This document shows, one piece after another, positions 18,948-27,383 of a stretch of DNA of 56,657 nt. The DNA comes from Prevotella sp. UBA1378 (GTDB lineage: Bacteria; Bacteroidota; Bacteroidia; Bacteroidales; Bacteroidaceae): the NCBI GenBank assembly GCA_002305505.1, contig DBRC01000040.1, positions 1 to 56,657 on the forward strand. The letters run 5' to 3'. The notes below the pieces were generated by a model. The model had not been told where the DNA came from. It made no database searches and saw only the letters and a list, made by a program, of their open reading frames with translations. The translations under genes were made by a program, and so were the position numbers. Numbering within the stretch: position 1 is the stretch's first letter; each line of letters opens with the position of its first letter.

Positions 18948-21080
18948 ATGAAGAAATATACAACAACGGTAATGGCAGCTACGATGCTGCTCTTTGCTAC
19001 AGGATGTGCCGATTATTTGGAAACGACGTCGCCCAGTGTAGTCGACAAGGAGTTTGTCTTCAGCAATGCACAGTCGGCCCGTTCTGCCCTTTACTACGGT
19101 TACCAGACACTGCAGAATGCCCGCAGCCTTCACTCCGTGGGATTTTTCTGGACCCCGGTATGGGGCTCAGATATAGAGGATGCCCAGGATACCTATAGCG
19201 AGGGCAGCGCTGGTTGCCAGGAGAAAACTTTCTATCCAGGCGGAACTGAAAACTATAACATCAACTCGGGTGAAGGAACCGAGGTGTTCGGACAGATGTA
19301 TAACACCATTGCCGTATGCAACTCGCTCATCAATGCATTCGAAGAGAAGGCCAATTTCCAAGAAATCATGACTGGTGAACCTAACGAAATGTCGGATATC
19401 TACGGACAAGCCGTTGCATTGCGTGCTACCTGCTACTGGGAGTTGTTCAAATGGTATGGCGACGTGCCTCATGCACTGAAGACCGGCGAAAAGGCCGAAG
19501 GATTGACTTCGCGCTTTGCCATTGCCGATTATCATATTGCAAAGCTTTGCGAGGTTGAACCACACATGTTCCGCGTAGGCGAGAGTTCACATCGTGCCGA
19601 CGTGATGAACCGTACGTATGTGCAGGGACTTATTGGCCGTATGTGCCTTTATAACGGCGGCTACAACACACGTAGAACCGACTTGGGCACCAGCTTCTAT
19701 ATTGATGGCGAAGGCAAGCAGCTGAGCTTTGAAGACTGGAGCGTAGAAAAGAATAAGGCCATTTATGGCCGCCGCACAGACTGGAAACATCTCTATCAGA
19801 TTGCTCGCGAATATCTGCAAGCTGCTGTGAGTAACCACGGAGCCATTAAGCTACATCTCACCGATCCGCGTACGAACGAAGCCAATGGCCGTGAATATGG
19901 CAATCCCTTCCAGTATTGCTTCCAGCAAATGCATTGTGGTGTTGCAGATGGCCTGGCCGACGAATCGGTATACGAGATTCCGATGGAATACAATAATGGC
20001 GCCGACCGTCCTGCTTATATCGGCCGCCCATCACGCGGGGGTAATGGCGATGCACCTTGCGTAGGCTGCGGTCAGGATCGTGTTCAGGCCTGGTTCTACT
20101 ATGGAGCATTCGACCCTAAGGATCTCCGCCGTGACGCTTCAATCACTGTTACAGGTAGCGACGGCCAGGGACACGAGGATATACAGTCGTTCAACCGTTC
20201 AAACTGGGGTTGTGGGGCTGGCCCTGCAACAAACAAATGGGACTGGAATCGTTTGCAGGCTCCAAATACCAATAGCTATGGTACATCGGGTATCAACGTT
20301 AGCTACATGCGTATCTCGGATATCTATCTAATGCTGGCTGAGGTCCTGGCAGCTTTGGGAGATGACGGAGCCGCAAAGAGCACGCTGGCCATTGTGCATA
20401 ATCGCAACTATGAAGGCGGTGTAGATCCAAACTTCGATAAGTTTATCAGCCAGTGTGGTTCGGTGTGGGACGCCGTGATCCAAGAGCGTGCATTTGAGTT
20501 CCTGGGTGAGGGTGTACGTCGTTTCGACCTTATACGCACAGGAAAATTGCCAAAAGCAGCCGTGGAGAACCGTAAGGAAATGACCCGTATCATCGACGAA
20601 GTTGTGACTAATGGCTATGCTAAGTTTGCCAACGGCAACGAACTGCCAGCCTATATATGGACAAAGATGGTCGATGCCAAGAAAGAATACGGATTCCGCT
20701 TGACAGGCCAATGCCCTGCTGGCAAGGAAGACAATCCTGTATTCTATCCAAGTTGGCGTGGTCAGCACGACGATTGGGGGGCACTCTATCCCAAGGTAGC
20801 AGGAGCTACAGAAACTAACGTAGCCATCAAGGGCTTGTTCAAGCACATTACCCCTGGCAGTGCCGAGGCTAAGGCGCTGGAAGCTGAGGGCTATGAGCAA
20901 AAGCCATGGGCTGTGGACATGGATAGATTCCGTGATTCATATGCGACAAAATTGCTTGCTGGTTACAGTGATGCCGACTATGCAGCAAGGAACCCTCCAA
21001 TCTACTTGTTGCCATTTACCTATAACACATTGACAACATCAAACATCACCAATGGTTATGGTTTCCGTCAAAAGCAGTGA
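18948..21080 (+). CDS. SusD/RagB-family glycan-binding lipoprotein
   Basis: Surface lipoprotein that binds glycan and caps the SusC barrel. Translation from the ATG at 18948 gives MKKYTTTVMAATMLLFATGC with the lipobox cysteine at residue 20; the frame is open from a TTG at 18924, but that would bury the signal peptide. SusD TPR-like helices are visible (GQAVALRATCYWELFKWYG) and the C-terminal part has the usual RAFEFLGEGVRRFDLIRTGK motif. At 710 residues it is longer than most SusD proteins (about 500-650). Transcribed with the SusC gene upstream. Confidence 0.95.
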   Translation: MKKYTTTVMAATMLLFATGCADYLETTSPSVVDKEFVFSNAQSARSALYYGYQTLQNARSLHSVGFFWTPVWGSDIEDAQDTYSEGSAGCQEKTFYPGGTENYNINSGEGTEVFGQMYNTIAVCNSLINAFEEKANFQEIMTGEPNEMSDIYGQAVALRATCYWELFKWYGDVPHALKTGEKAEGLTSRFAIADYHIAKLCEVEPHMFRVGESSHRADVMNRTYVQGLIGRMCLYNGGYNTRRTDLGTSFYIDGEGKQLSFEDWSVEKNKAIYGRRTDWKHLYQIAREYLQAAVSNHGAIKLHLTDPRTNEANGREYGNPFQYCFQQMHCGVADGLADESVYEIPMEYNNGADRPAYIGRPSRGGNGDAPCVGCGQDRVQAWFYYGAFDPKDLRRDASITVTGSDGQGHEDIQSFNRSNWGCGAGPATNKWDWNRLQAPNTNSYGTSGINVSYMRISDIYLMLAEVLAALGDDGAAKSTLAIVHNRNYEGGVDPNFDKFISQCGSVWDAVIQERAFEFLGEGVRRFDLIRTGKLPKAAVENRKEMTRIIDEVVTNGYAKFANGNELPAYIWTKMVDAKKEYGFRLTGQCPAGKEDNPVFYPSWRGQHDDWGALYPKVAGATETNVAIKGLFKHITPGSAEAKALEAEGYEQKPWAVDMDRFRDSYATKLLAGYSDADYAARNPPIYLLPFTYNTLTTSNITNGYGFRQKQ

Positions 21081-21148
21081 TTCTCCGTCCCAAATCTCCG
21101 TATTAGACTTAAAGTAAGTTGCCATCATTTTTTAGAGTAGAAACATAT

Positions 21149-21180
21149 AAGGGGGAAGTGCGTGATGTGCTTCCCTCTAA
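21149..21180 (+). other. Hairpin between susD-like and pectinesterase genes
   Basis: In the 112-bp gap after the SusD gene, GGGGGAAG pairs with CTTCCCTC (some G-U pairing) around a short loop, followed by an A-rich rather than T-rich tract. Such intergenic stem-loops often protect the strongly expressed susCD message or attenuate transcription into the downstream enzyme gene. The role here is inferred. Confidence 0.4.
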
Positions 21181-21192
21181 AAAAGAAAATCA

Positions 21193-22326
21193 ATGAAAAA
21201 GATTATATCAGCTATATGGGTGTCTCTATGGATTGCCACAGGGGCACATGCATCAGGTAAGATATTCCGTGCTGTCGTTGCTTCTGATGGTAGCGGTGAT
21301 TACAAGTCGGTGCAAGCGGCTATTGACGCTGTGCCCGACAACAATCTCAATCAGTATAATATATATATCAAGCCAGGGACCTACAAGGAGCATGTCTTCA
21401 TTCCCCGGGGGAAAGGCCGTCTGAGCCTTATTGGCGAAGACTGTGACAAGGTGTTTATTTCGGACGACAGGAAGAGTGGCGGACCGAATAATTATCCTGT
21501 AGATATGGGTGCAACAGTGGTTATCCATGCCTGCGATGTAACGCTGCAGGGAATAAGTTTTGTGAATTCACATGGTTATAAGGCCAATGATGGTCCACAG
21601 GCTTTGGCACTCTATGCAAAGGGCGACCGCATTGCTATGGATCATTGCAAGATATTGGGGTTTCAAGATACTTACCGTACCCCGGAAGCTGATAATGGCC
21701 GTAACTACCTAAGTAACTGTTTGATTCTTGGTGGAATTGATTTCATCTATGGTAATGGTAATGTGTGGTTTGAAAAATGTACCATTAAAGTAAACTTGAA
21801 AAAAGGAGGTTGGATTGTCGCACCAAAACACCGCCCAGAAACCCGCTGGGGTTACGTATTTAATAGCTGTAAGCTCACAGCTGATGGTGATCCGAAGAAA
21901 ACGAGTATATGGCTTGGACGCCCCTGGCACCATCAGCCACAAACCGTTTATCTCAACACTCGTTCGGAAATCACATTGCCAGCCGAGGGATGGTATCCGA
22001 CGATGAACGGGCTGCCTTCTGTGTTTGCCGAATATAATACGATGGATGGTGACGGCCGCCCTATAGACCTTTCAAAGCGAATCAACCGTTATTACAGAAT
22101 AGACGAGAAAGGCGACACCATTTGGTGTACGGCAAAGAATGTTCTGACAGCCGAAGAGGCAGCTCTCTACACAGTAGAAGCTGTAATGAGCGGCGATGAC
22201 TTGTGGCAGCCAAAAAGGATTTTCCTGCCTTCAGAAAAGCCGGCAGGCTATATTGTCGTAAATGGCCGTAGTCTGCCGGTAAACGAATATGGCTGCTTTT
22301 ATAGAGAGCCGCCACGCGGATGTTGA
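21193..22326 (+). CDS. Pectin methylesterase, CE8 family
   Basis: Exported enzyme (signal peptide, residues 1-20) that removes methyl esters from homogalacturonan. The 377-residue protein shows the family's active-site pattern: GPQALAL, then GFQDTY with the first aspartate, GGIDFIYGNG with the second aspartate, and LGRPWHH with the conserved arginine. A short C-terminal extension after about residue 330 has no match I recognise. It is the only carbohydrate-active enzyme in this locus; no polysaccharide lyase or GH28 gene accompanies it. Its ATG follows an A-rich Shine-Dalgarno-poor leader, as is usual in Bacteroidetes. Confidence 0.95.
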   Translation: MKKIISAIWVSLWIATGAHASGKIFRAVVASDGSGDYKSVQAAIDAVPDNNLNQYNIYIKPGTYKEHVFIPRGKGRLSLIGEDCDKVFISDDRKSGGPNNYPVDMGATVVIHACDVTLQGISFVNSHGYKANDGPQALALYAKGDRIAMDHCKILGFQDTYRTPEADNGRNYLSNCLILGGIDFIYGNGNVWFEKCTIKVNLKKGGWIVAPKHRPETRWGYVFNSCKLTADGDPKKTSIWLGRPWHHQPQTVYLNTRSEITLPAEGWYPTMNGLPSVFAEYNTMDGDGRPIDLSKRINRYYRIDEKGDTIWCTAKNVLTAEEAALYTVEAVMSGDDLWQPKRIFLPSEKPAGYIVVNGRSLPVNEYGCFYREPPRGC

Positions 22327-22384
22327 CCACAGTGATGATGCTACATTTTCCGTAAATTATACTGCGTAATAATTTGTTCATCCG

Positions 22385-23326
22385 TTAACTCGTAATAAGT
22401 TTTCCCCGGAAGTAATCGATGATGTAATCAAGCCCCTCATCGAGCTTCACCTTTGGTTCCCAACCTATGACCGACTTGGCCAGCGCAATGTCAGGACAAC
22501 GCTTTTGGGGGTCGTCGCTCGGAAGCGGCCGGAAAACAATCCTGCTCTTTCCGCCCACCTTTGCGATCACCTTCTCAGCCAGTTCGAGCATGGTGAATTC
22601 GCCCGGATTACCGATATTTACAGGCCCTACGAAGTCGTCGCCGGTAGCCATCACGCGTATCATGCCCTCTATCAAATCGCTCACGTACTGGAACGAGCGT
22701 GTCTGCTGGCCGTCGCCGTAAATCGTGATGTCCTCGCCTTTCAATGCTTGGACGACGAAGTTGGAAACCACGCGCCCGTCGTGGATGGCCATCCGGGGGC
22801 CATAGGTATTGAAGATGCGAATCACCTTTATGCGCACGCCGTGCAGGCGGTGGTAGTTGAAGTAGAGCGTCTCTGCACAACGCTTCCCCTCGTCGTAACA
22901 CGCCCGTTCGCCTATCGGGTTCACGTTTCCCCAATAGCTCTCGGGCTGCGGATGCACGGCAGGGTCGCCGTACACCTCGCTGGTAGAGGAAAGCAGTATC
23001 TTGCAATGAGTGCGGCGGGCCAAACCGAGCATGTGGAAGGCACCGAACACCGATGTTTTCGTTGTCTGTATAGGGTCTTGCTGATAATAAATCGGCGAGG
23101 CCGGGCATGCAAGGTTATAGATTTCGTCCACTTCGGCCCAATAGGGGTTGATGACATCGTGGCGCACCAGTTCGAAATTAGGCCTGCCTATCAGATGCCA
23201 GATATTCTCCTTCGAGCCCGAGTAAAAGTTGTCGAGGCAAATCACGTCGTTGCCTTCATTAACAAGCCGTTCGCACAGATGCGAGCCGATAAACCCGGCG
23301 CCGCCGGTAACCAGAATCTTTTTCAT
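22385..23326 (-). CDS. UDP-glucuronic acid decarboxylase (UXS), short-chain dehydrogenase family
   Basis: Converts UDP-glucuronate to UDP-xylose (NAD-dependent oxidation, decarboxylation, reduction). The Rossmann motif is GGAGFIGSHLCERL and the catalytic YxxxK is YDEGKRCAE. The stretch ACPASPIYYQ and the segment GPRMAIHDGRVVSNF are typical of UXS rather than of UDP-glucose epimerases. Start chosen at the ATG (23326); a GTG lies two codons upstream. About 313 residues, normal for bacterial UXS. It is convergent with the pectin locus and not evidently part of it. Confidence 0.93.
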   Translation of the reverse strand: MKKILVTGGAGFIGSHLCERLVNEGNDVICLDNFYSGSKENIWHLIGRPNFELVRHDVINPYWAEVDEIYNLACPASPIYYQQDPIQTTKTSVFGAFHMLGLARRTHCKILLSSTSEVYGDPAVHPQPESYWGNVNPIGERACYDEGKRCAETLYFNYHRLHGVRIKVIRIFNTYGPRMAIHDGRVVSNFVVQALKGEDITIYGDGQQTRSFQYVSDLIEGMIRVMATGDDFVGPVNIGNPGEFTMLELAEKVIAKVGGKSRIVFRPLPSDDPQKRCPDIALAKSVIGWEPKVKLDEGLDYIIDYFRGKLITS

Positions 23327-23390
23327 AAGCACTTTAAATTATCAGATTAATCCTCCTCCTGGAGCCGCCCGCCTGTCGCGGAGCAGCCCC

Positions 23391-23984
23391 CTACGGCTTT
23401 ACCCATGCCCCGATGACCTCGGCAATATATACGGCATGGATGCCGGGGGCAAAGTTCTTGTAGGCTTCGCAGGGCGTACCGTTGCGGAAGTCGTCCCGGG
23501 TTTGGTGGAACACCGTCATTATCTCGCACTCGATGATGCTCTTGGCCTCCTTGAAATAAGGTGTGCCGTTTTTCGTATAGGCTACGTGCAGGCCCAGCGC
23601 GGCAGCCTTGTCGCCGTCGCGCCCGCTCTTACGCCCCATGTACTCTATTACCTTCAAGTCGTCAAACTCCATCACCGTGAACCGCGGGTATTTCTCCATG
23701 AACTGGTACGTATAGCGGCCGGGAGCCACGTAAACCGTGACCGTAGGGCGGTGATAGCCCAGGTAGTTGCCCATCGCGCCCCAGCCGATGGTCATGGCAT
23801 TGTAAGCGGTGCTGTCGCCCGAGGCCAGGATGGGGGCGTTGGTGAAAAACGTGAAGGCATTCTGCGTGAAATCCTTCTGTACGTTGATGCCCCTGAAACC
23901 GTCAGTCTCCTGTGCTACGGTGTTGCCGGGGAATAATCCCGGCAGTGCTGCGGCCATGAAAATGGCGAATACGTATCTTCTCAT
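23391..23984 (-). CDS. Exported flavin-reductase-like protein
   Basis: A 197-residue protein with a clear signal peptide (MRRYVFAIFMAAALPGLF..., cleaved near AQE) followed by a flavin reductase-like FMN-binding split barrel. The segment MTIGWGAMGNYLGYHRPTVTVYV resembles the family's conserved region in which a Thr/Gly-rich loop holds FMN phosphate. Most members are cytoplasmic, so an exported copy is unusual but recurrent in Bacteroidales. An exported FMN-binding-domain protein is encoded about 2 kb away. Substrate unknown. Confidence 0.8.
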   Translation of the reverse strand: MRRYVFAIFMAAALPGLFPGNTVAQETDGFRGINVQKDFTQNAFTFFTNAPILASGDSTAYNAMTIGWGAMGNYLGYHRPTVTVYVAPGRYTYQFMEKYPRFTVMEFDDLKVIEYMGRKSGRDGDKAAALGLHVAYTKNGTPYFKEAKSIIECEIMTVFHQTRDDFRNGTPCEAYKNFAPGIHAVYIAEVIGAWVKP

Positions 23985-24038
23985 CTTATCCTTATATTCC
24001 GTAAATGCTGGTAATAAAATAGCGGATGCGTCCGCGGA

Positions 24039-24413
24039 CTATAGCTTGGCGAGGAAACGGTCGCGGTCGACGACGAAACGCAGGTGCGTACCCTCGCCTA
24101 TCAGCGTGTCGCCCTCGCGGGCCTCGACGCGGAACGAAAGCTTGCGCCCGTCTATCTCTTCGAGCGTCGCGGTGGCTGCGACGCGTGCCCCGGGCTTCGA
24201 AGGCTTCAAGTGGCTCGACGCTATGTGCCCGCCCACCGTGGTCTGCCCCTCGCCGAGCGCAGGCGCCACGGCGAGCATGGCGGCATTCTCCATCAATGCC
24301 AACAAGGCGGGCGTAGACAAAACGGGCATATCCCCCGAACCTAAAGCTATGGCTGTATCCGCGTCGCTTACGACCATGGCACTCGTGTGTGCCAATCCTT
24401 TCCCTATCATCAT
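24039..24413 (-). CDS. FlK-like hotdog thioesterase
   Basis: A 124-residue hotdog-fold protein resembling the fluoroacetyl-CoA thioesterase family. The three residues of the FlK catalytic triad are in place: Thr in STPALLALMENAA, Glu in the same helix (MEN), and His in VGGHIASSHLKP. In most bacteria members act as general acyl-CoA thioesterases, so fluoroacetyl-CoA is not implied. The strand pattern after the His (ATATLEEIDGRKLSF) fits the fold. It lies 55 bp upstream of the exported flavin-reductase-like gene on the same strand. Confidence 0.85.
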   Translation of the reverse strand: MMIGKGLAHTSAMVVSDADTAIALGSGDMPVLSTPALLALMENAAMLAVAPALGEGQTTVGGHIASSHLKPSKPGARVAATATLEEIDGRKLSFRVEAREGDTLIGEGTHLRFVVDRDRFLAKL

Positions 24414-24524
24414 GCTTACTTGTTTTTTATTTGCAAAAATACGAAAAAAAACACATATCAGCCCATTTTACTGAAAAAAACGGGGCGTTCGCTTAAATTA
24501 TTTCCGCAGACGGTGCTTTCTTCC

Positions 24525-24668
24525 TACCTTTGCCGCAACGAACAGGGTATATCACATCAATAATAAGGGCATGAGCCGATAAGACAAAATATATAACTCT
24601 CTTGATAATAATGGTATGTTAAATTAAAGTTAAGGCCGGGTTCTTCGCGATGAAGAGCCCGGTCTTTT
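24525..24668 (+). ncRNA. Putative short transcript ahead of the gamma-carbonic anhydrase gene
   Basis: A good promoter, TTTC at 24501-24504, then 20 bp, then TACCTTTG (24525-24532), faces right and is followed about 100 bp later by a strong terminator hairpin with a T-run (24634-24668). The predicted RNA would run from about 24539 to 24668, about 130 nt, with only a 4-codon ATG frame inside it. It may be a small RNA or an attenuated leader of the carbonic anhydrase gene. No known RNA family is recognised. Confidence 0.4.
24634..24668 (+). terminator. Rho-independent terminator
   Basis: GGCCGGGTTCTTC pairs with GAAGAGCCCGGTC around a 4-5 nt loop, and a TTTTT run follows directly. It lies immediately upstream of the carbonic anhydrase promoter, so it ends the short transcript described at 24525. 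Confidence 0.8.
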
Positions 24669-24671
24669 TAG

Positions 24672-24679
24672 TAACTTTG
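24672..24679 (+). promoter_or_regulatory. -7 element very close to the carbonic anhydrase start
   Basis: TAACTTTG matches TAnnTTTG and lies only 8 bp before the ATG at 24688, directly after the terminator. A transcript from here would begin at or within about 3 nt of the start codon, so the mRNA would be leaderless. No TTTG at -33 is visible. Confidence 0.45.
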
Positions 24680-24687
24680 CGGCCGTT

Positions 24688-25224
24688 ATGGCACTCATAA
24701 AATCTATTAAGGGTCTCACGCCGAAATGGGGAAGAGACTGTTATTTCAGCGAAAATGCCACCATCGTGGGCGAGGTAACCATGGGCGACGAATGTTCTAT
24801 ATGGTTTAATGCAGTAGTAAGGGGCGACGTGGCCCCCATTACCATCGGGCACCGCACCAACGTGCAGGACGGCAGCTGCATCCACGTGACCAACACCACC
24901 GGCCCTATCGTCATAGGAAACGACGTGAGCATAGGCCACAACGCTACGGTACATGCCTGCACCATCCGCGACGGAGCACTTATCGGCATGGGGGCTACCC
25001 TGCTCGACCACTGCGAGGTGGGCGAAGGGGCTGTCGTGGCTGCCGGCTCACTGGTGCTGCAAAAGACAATCATCGGCCCGCATGAGATATGGGGCGGCGT
25101 ACCGGCGAAGTTTATCAAGAAAACACGCCCCGACCAGGCGGAATCGTTCGCCAAGCATTACGTGGAATACTCGAAATGGTATCTGGAAGAAGACCTGAAG
25201 CCAGCGAAAGCCCCTACTGACTGA
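24688..25224 (+). CDS. Gamma-class carbonic anhydrase-like hexapeptide protein
   Basis: A 178-residue left-handed beta-helix protein of the gamma-carbonic anhydrase/YrdA/PaaY group. The three zinc-ligand histidines are present: His66 in SCIHVTN, His84 and His89 in SIGHNATVHA. Hexapeptide repeats run from about residue 23 to 145. Many members have low or no carbonic anhydrase activity, so reaction is inferred from the ligands only. Its 3' end overlaps the convergent acetyltransferase gene by 11 bp. Confidence 0.92.
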   Translation: MALIKSIKGLTPKWGRDCYFSENATIVGEVTMGDECSIWFNAVVRGDVAPITIGHRTNVQDGSCIHVTNTTGPIVIGNDVSIGHNATVHACTIRDGALIGMGATLLDHCEVGEGAVVAAGSLVLQKTIIGPHEIWGGVPAKFIKKTRPDQAESFAKHYVEYSKWYLEEDLKPAKAPTD

Positions 25225-25774
25225 TCTGCCTTAATACCCGGCACGGATTCCCCACTGCCACGCAATTCGCCGGTATATCCTTCACAACGACAGAGCCGCC
25301 GCCGATAACGGCACCGTCGCCGATGGTAACGCCCGGCATCACTTGCACGCCGGCGCCTATCCACACGTTATTGCCCACGGTTATGGGCAATGCCCACTCG
25401 AGCCCCCGGTTGCGCCGGGCGGCATCGGTAGGGTGCTGGGCTGCATAGAAGCCGCAATTAGGCCCGACGAAGACGTTGTCGCCGAAGGTTACCTGCGCCG
25501 CATCGAGGATGACGCAATTGGTGTTTGCGAAAAAGTTCTCGCCTATCCGTATATTATAACCGTAGTCGCAGAAAAACGGCTGTACGATTTCGAACACCTG
25601 CCCTGCCGCACCCAGTATGCGCCGCATCGACTGCTGCAGTGCACCGGTGTCAGAAGGGTGCAGGCGGTTGTACTCGTAAAGACGCCCGCGGCAGTCCATC
25701 CGTCCGCGCACCAGTTCACTGTCGGAACAAGCATCGTAGAGCTCGCCGGCTTGCGCCTTCTCTTTCTCCGTCAT
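25214..25774 (-). CDS. Maltose O-acetyltransferase-like sugar acetyltransferase
   Basis: A 186-residue hexapeptide acyltransferase of the Maa/LacA/NodL group, which transfers acetyl from acetyl-CoA to a sugar hydroxyl. It has the N-terminal MAC helix region (MTEKEKAQAGELYDACSDSEL), the active-site histidine in GFYAAQHPTD, and the C-terminal motif GNPCRVLRQ. The frame is open to 25903, but the ATG at 25774 overlaps the upstream FMN-binding gene's stop (TAATG), which fixes the start and indicates translational coupling. Confidence 0.93.
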   Translation of the reverse strand: MTEKEKAQAGELYDACSDSELVRGRMDCRGRLYEYNRLHPSDTGALQQSMRRILGAAGQVFEIVQPFFCDYGYNIRIGENFFANTNCVILDAAQVTFGDNVFVGPNCGFYAAQHPTDAARRNRGLEWALPITVGNNVWIGAGVQVMPGVTIGDGAVIGGGSVVVKDIPANCVAVGNPCRVLRQISQ

Positions 25775-26172
25775 TACTTGTTCTTCTGGTAATACCGCAA
25801 GCCGCGCTTCACGTTTTCCTTCACGGCCTTCGAGGACATCGTGGCACCGCTTACGCCGTCGACCTCTGCCGCCAGCGCCTTGCTCACCTTCATTCCGTTC
25901 CACTTGGCGAGCATCAGGCTCTCCACCCGTGCGAAGAATTTAGGCGTTTCGCCATTGGGCAAGGCTTCAATCCTCTCCACCTTGTTCTTCCTGATGTAAA
26001 TCCTAAGCGGCGTAGGCCCGTGGAATCCCCGCACGTCCTTTGCCAGTGTGGCGGTATTCACGACATACGCGCCATTGTCGTTCTTCATCACATCGCCGTC
26101 GGCGGTCTTGCCGCTCGCCGGCACGGCTGCCATTATCATGGCGGCGGCAATCATTGATATCGTTTTCTCCAT
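25774..26172 (-). CDS. Exported FMN-binding-domain protein
   Basis: A 132-residue protein with a signal peptide (about residues 1-21) and a single FMN-binding domain like those in RnfG/NqrC. The flavinylation motif is visible as DGVSGATMSS near residue 107; in this family the threonine carries FMN in a phosphoester bond made by ApbE. No apbE is in the window. The product would sit in the periplasm as a small redox carrier. It is coupled to the acetyltransferase gene. Confidence 0.88.
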   Translation of the reverse strand: MEKTISMIAAAMIMAAVPASGKTADGDVMKNDNGAYVVNTATLAKDVRGFHGPTPLRIYIRKNKVERIEALPNGETPKFFARVESLMLAKWNGMKVSKALAAEVDGVSGATMSSKAVKENVKRGLRYYQKNK

Positions 26173-26268
26173 ATTGTCGTAAACATATTTATTTTCTTAC
26201 CTGTATTCCTTAAACAGCAATGCCGCGGCAACACCCGTGCCCCCGGAAAAAAGCGGAGCGCAAGGGCA

Positions 26269-27363
26269 TCAGCCGTTCTTCAGCGTTGCCACGATATATT
26301 CGGAGCGCGTACCGATGCGGAACTTCCCGCCCCAGATACCCAGTCCGGAACTGACGTAATAACGCGTATTGCCGCGCTGCCATGGGCCGAACGCACATTC
26401 ATAAATCAACCCGGTGATTAAAGAGCCGGGCCACACCTGCCCGTGGTGGGTATGCCCGCTCAACTGGAAATCGGCCCCGGCCTGCTCGGCCTGCTCGAGA
26501 TGATAAGGCTGATGGTCGAGCACGATGGTGTACTTCTCCTTGTCCACACCTTCCATCAGCCGGTCGAGAGCCGCACGCTGCGCGTTGGTGCGGTCGTCGC
26601 GCCCTACGATTTGCAAATCGCCCACCGTCGCCACGCTGTCTACCAACAAGCAGATACCCGCCTCACGAAAGAAAGCCCGTGCAGCCTGCCTGTTGCTGAA
26701 ATACTCATGATTGCCCAAACAGGCATAGACAGGGGCTTTCAGGCGGCGGAACTCCCCGGCCATGCCCTCTTCCATGAGCGGGCGCAGACTCATGTCGATG
26801 ATGTCGCCCGCAATCAAAACCACGTCGGGCTGTTCACGGTTTACCATGTCTATCCACCGGTGCAATTCGGCACGGCGGTTGTGGTAGCCCAAATGGAGGT
26901 CGCTTATCATGACAATCTTTTGCTGCCGCTGCAGTGACTTTCCGGTAGTCAGTTCCAACGGCTGGCGCACCTTATCCTTATAGTGCAAGTTGCCGTAGAG
27001 AAAGAGGCCGGACAGCAAGGCGAACAAGCCGCCGGCCATCCACCAGTTGGCGTAAAGCCATGCTTTAGGCACTATGTGCAGAAGGCGGCCGATGTCTAAC
27101 ACGAGAAAGGCCATTACCATGTAAAGCATGATAACGAGCGACGAGGTACCTATTTCATAGAGGGTTGACGCCAGCGTAAGCGGCAGCCTGTCGGATATGC
27201 CCGAAAAGACGAGGAACAGCAGCAGGAAGGACATTACGCCAAGCGAGATAACGGCCGTTTTCCATAAGGCAGCTAACGGCAACAGGCACCAAAGGTGCCA
27301 TCCGAGGTATGCCAACGCCAATACCGGTATAGCCAGAAACAATATAATACCCATGTACCTCAC
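26269..27363 (-). CDS. Membrane metallophosphoesterase
   Basis: A 364-residue protein with four predicted N-terminal TM segments (within residues 1-125) and a calcineurin-like phosphoesterase domain. All metal-binding motifs are present: SDLHLGYHN, AGDIIDM, LGNHEY and GHTHHGQ. The arrangement matches YkuE/YaeI-type enzymes, some of which hydrolyse UDP-diacylglucosamine or other lipid-linked phosphates; the substrate here is unknown. It lies 20 bp downstream of waaA. Confidence 0.9.
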   Translation of the reverse strand: MRYMGIILFLAIPVLALAYLGWHLWCLLPLAALWKTAVISLGVMSFLLLFLVFSGISDRLPLTLASTLYEIGTSSLVIMLYMVMAFLVLDIGRLLHIVPKAWLYANWWMAGGLFALLSGLFLYGNLHYKDKVRQPLELTTGKSLQRQQKIVMISDLHLGYHNRRAELHRWIDMVNREQPDVVLIAGDIIDMSLRPLMEEGMAGEFRRLKAPVYACLGNHEYFSNRQAARAFFREAGICLLVDSVATVGDLQIVGRDDRTNAQRAALDRLMEGVDKEKYTIVLDHQPYHLEQAEQAGADFQLSGHTHHGQVWPGSLITGLIYECAFGPWQRGNTRYYVSSGLGIWGGKFRIGTRSEYIVATLKNG

Positions 27364-27383
27364 TTATATTTTTGACTGCAAAA

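Noticed and set aside
24039..24413. Thioesterase as a fluoroacetate-resistance gene
   Set aside because: The FlK-like triad is common in general acyl-CoA thioesterases and nothing nearby suggests organofluorine metabolism.
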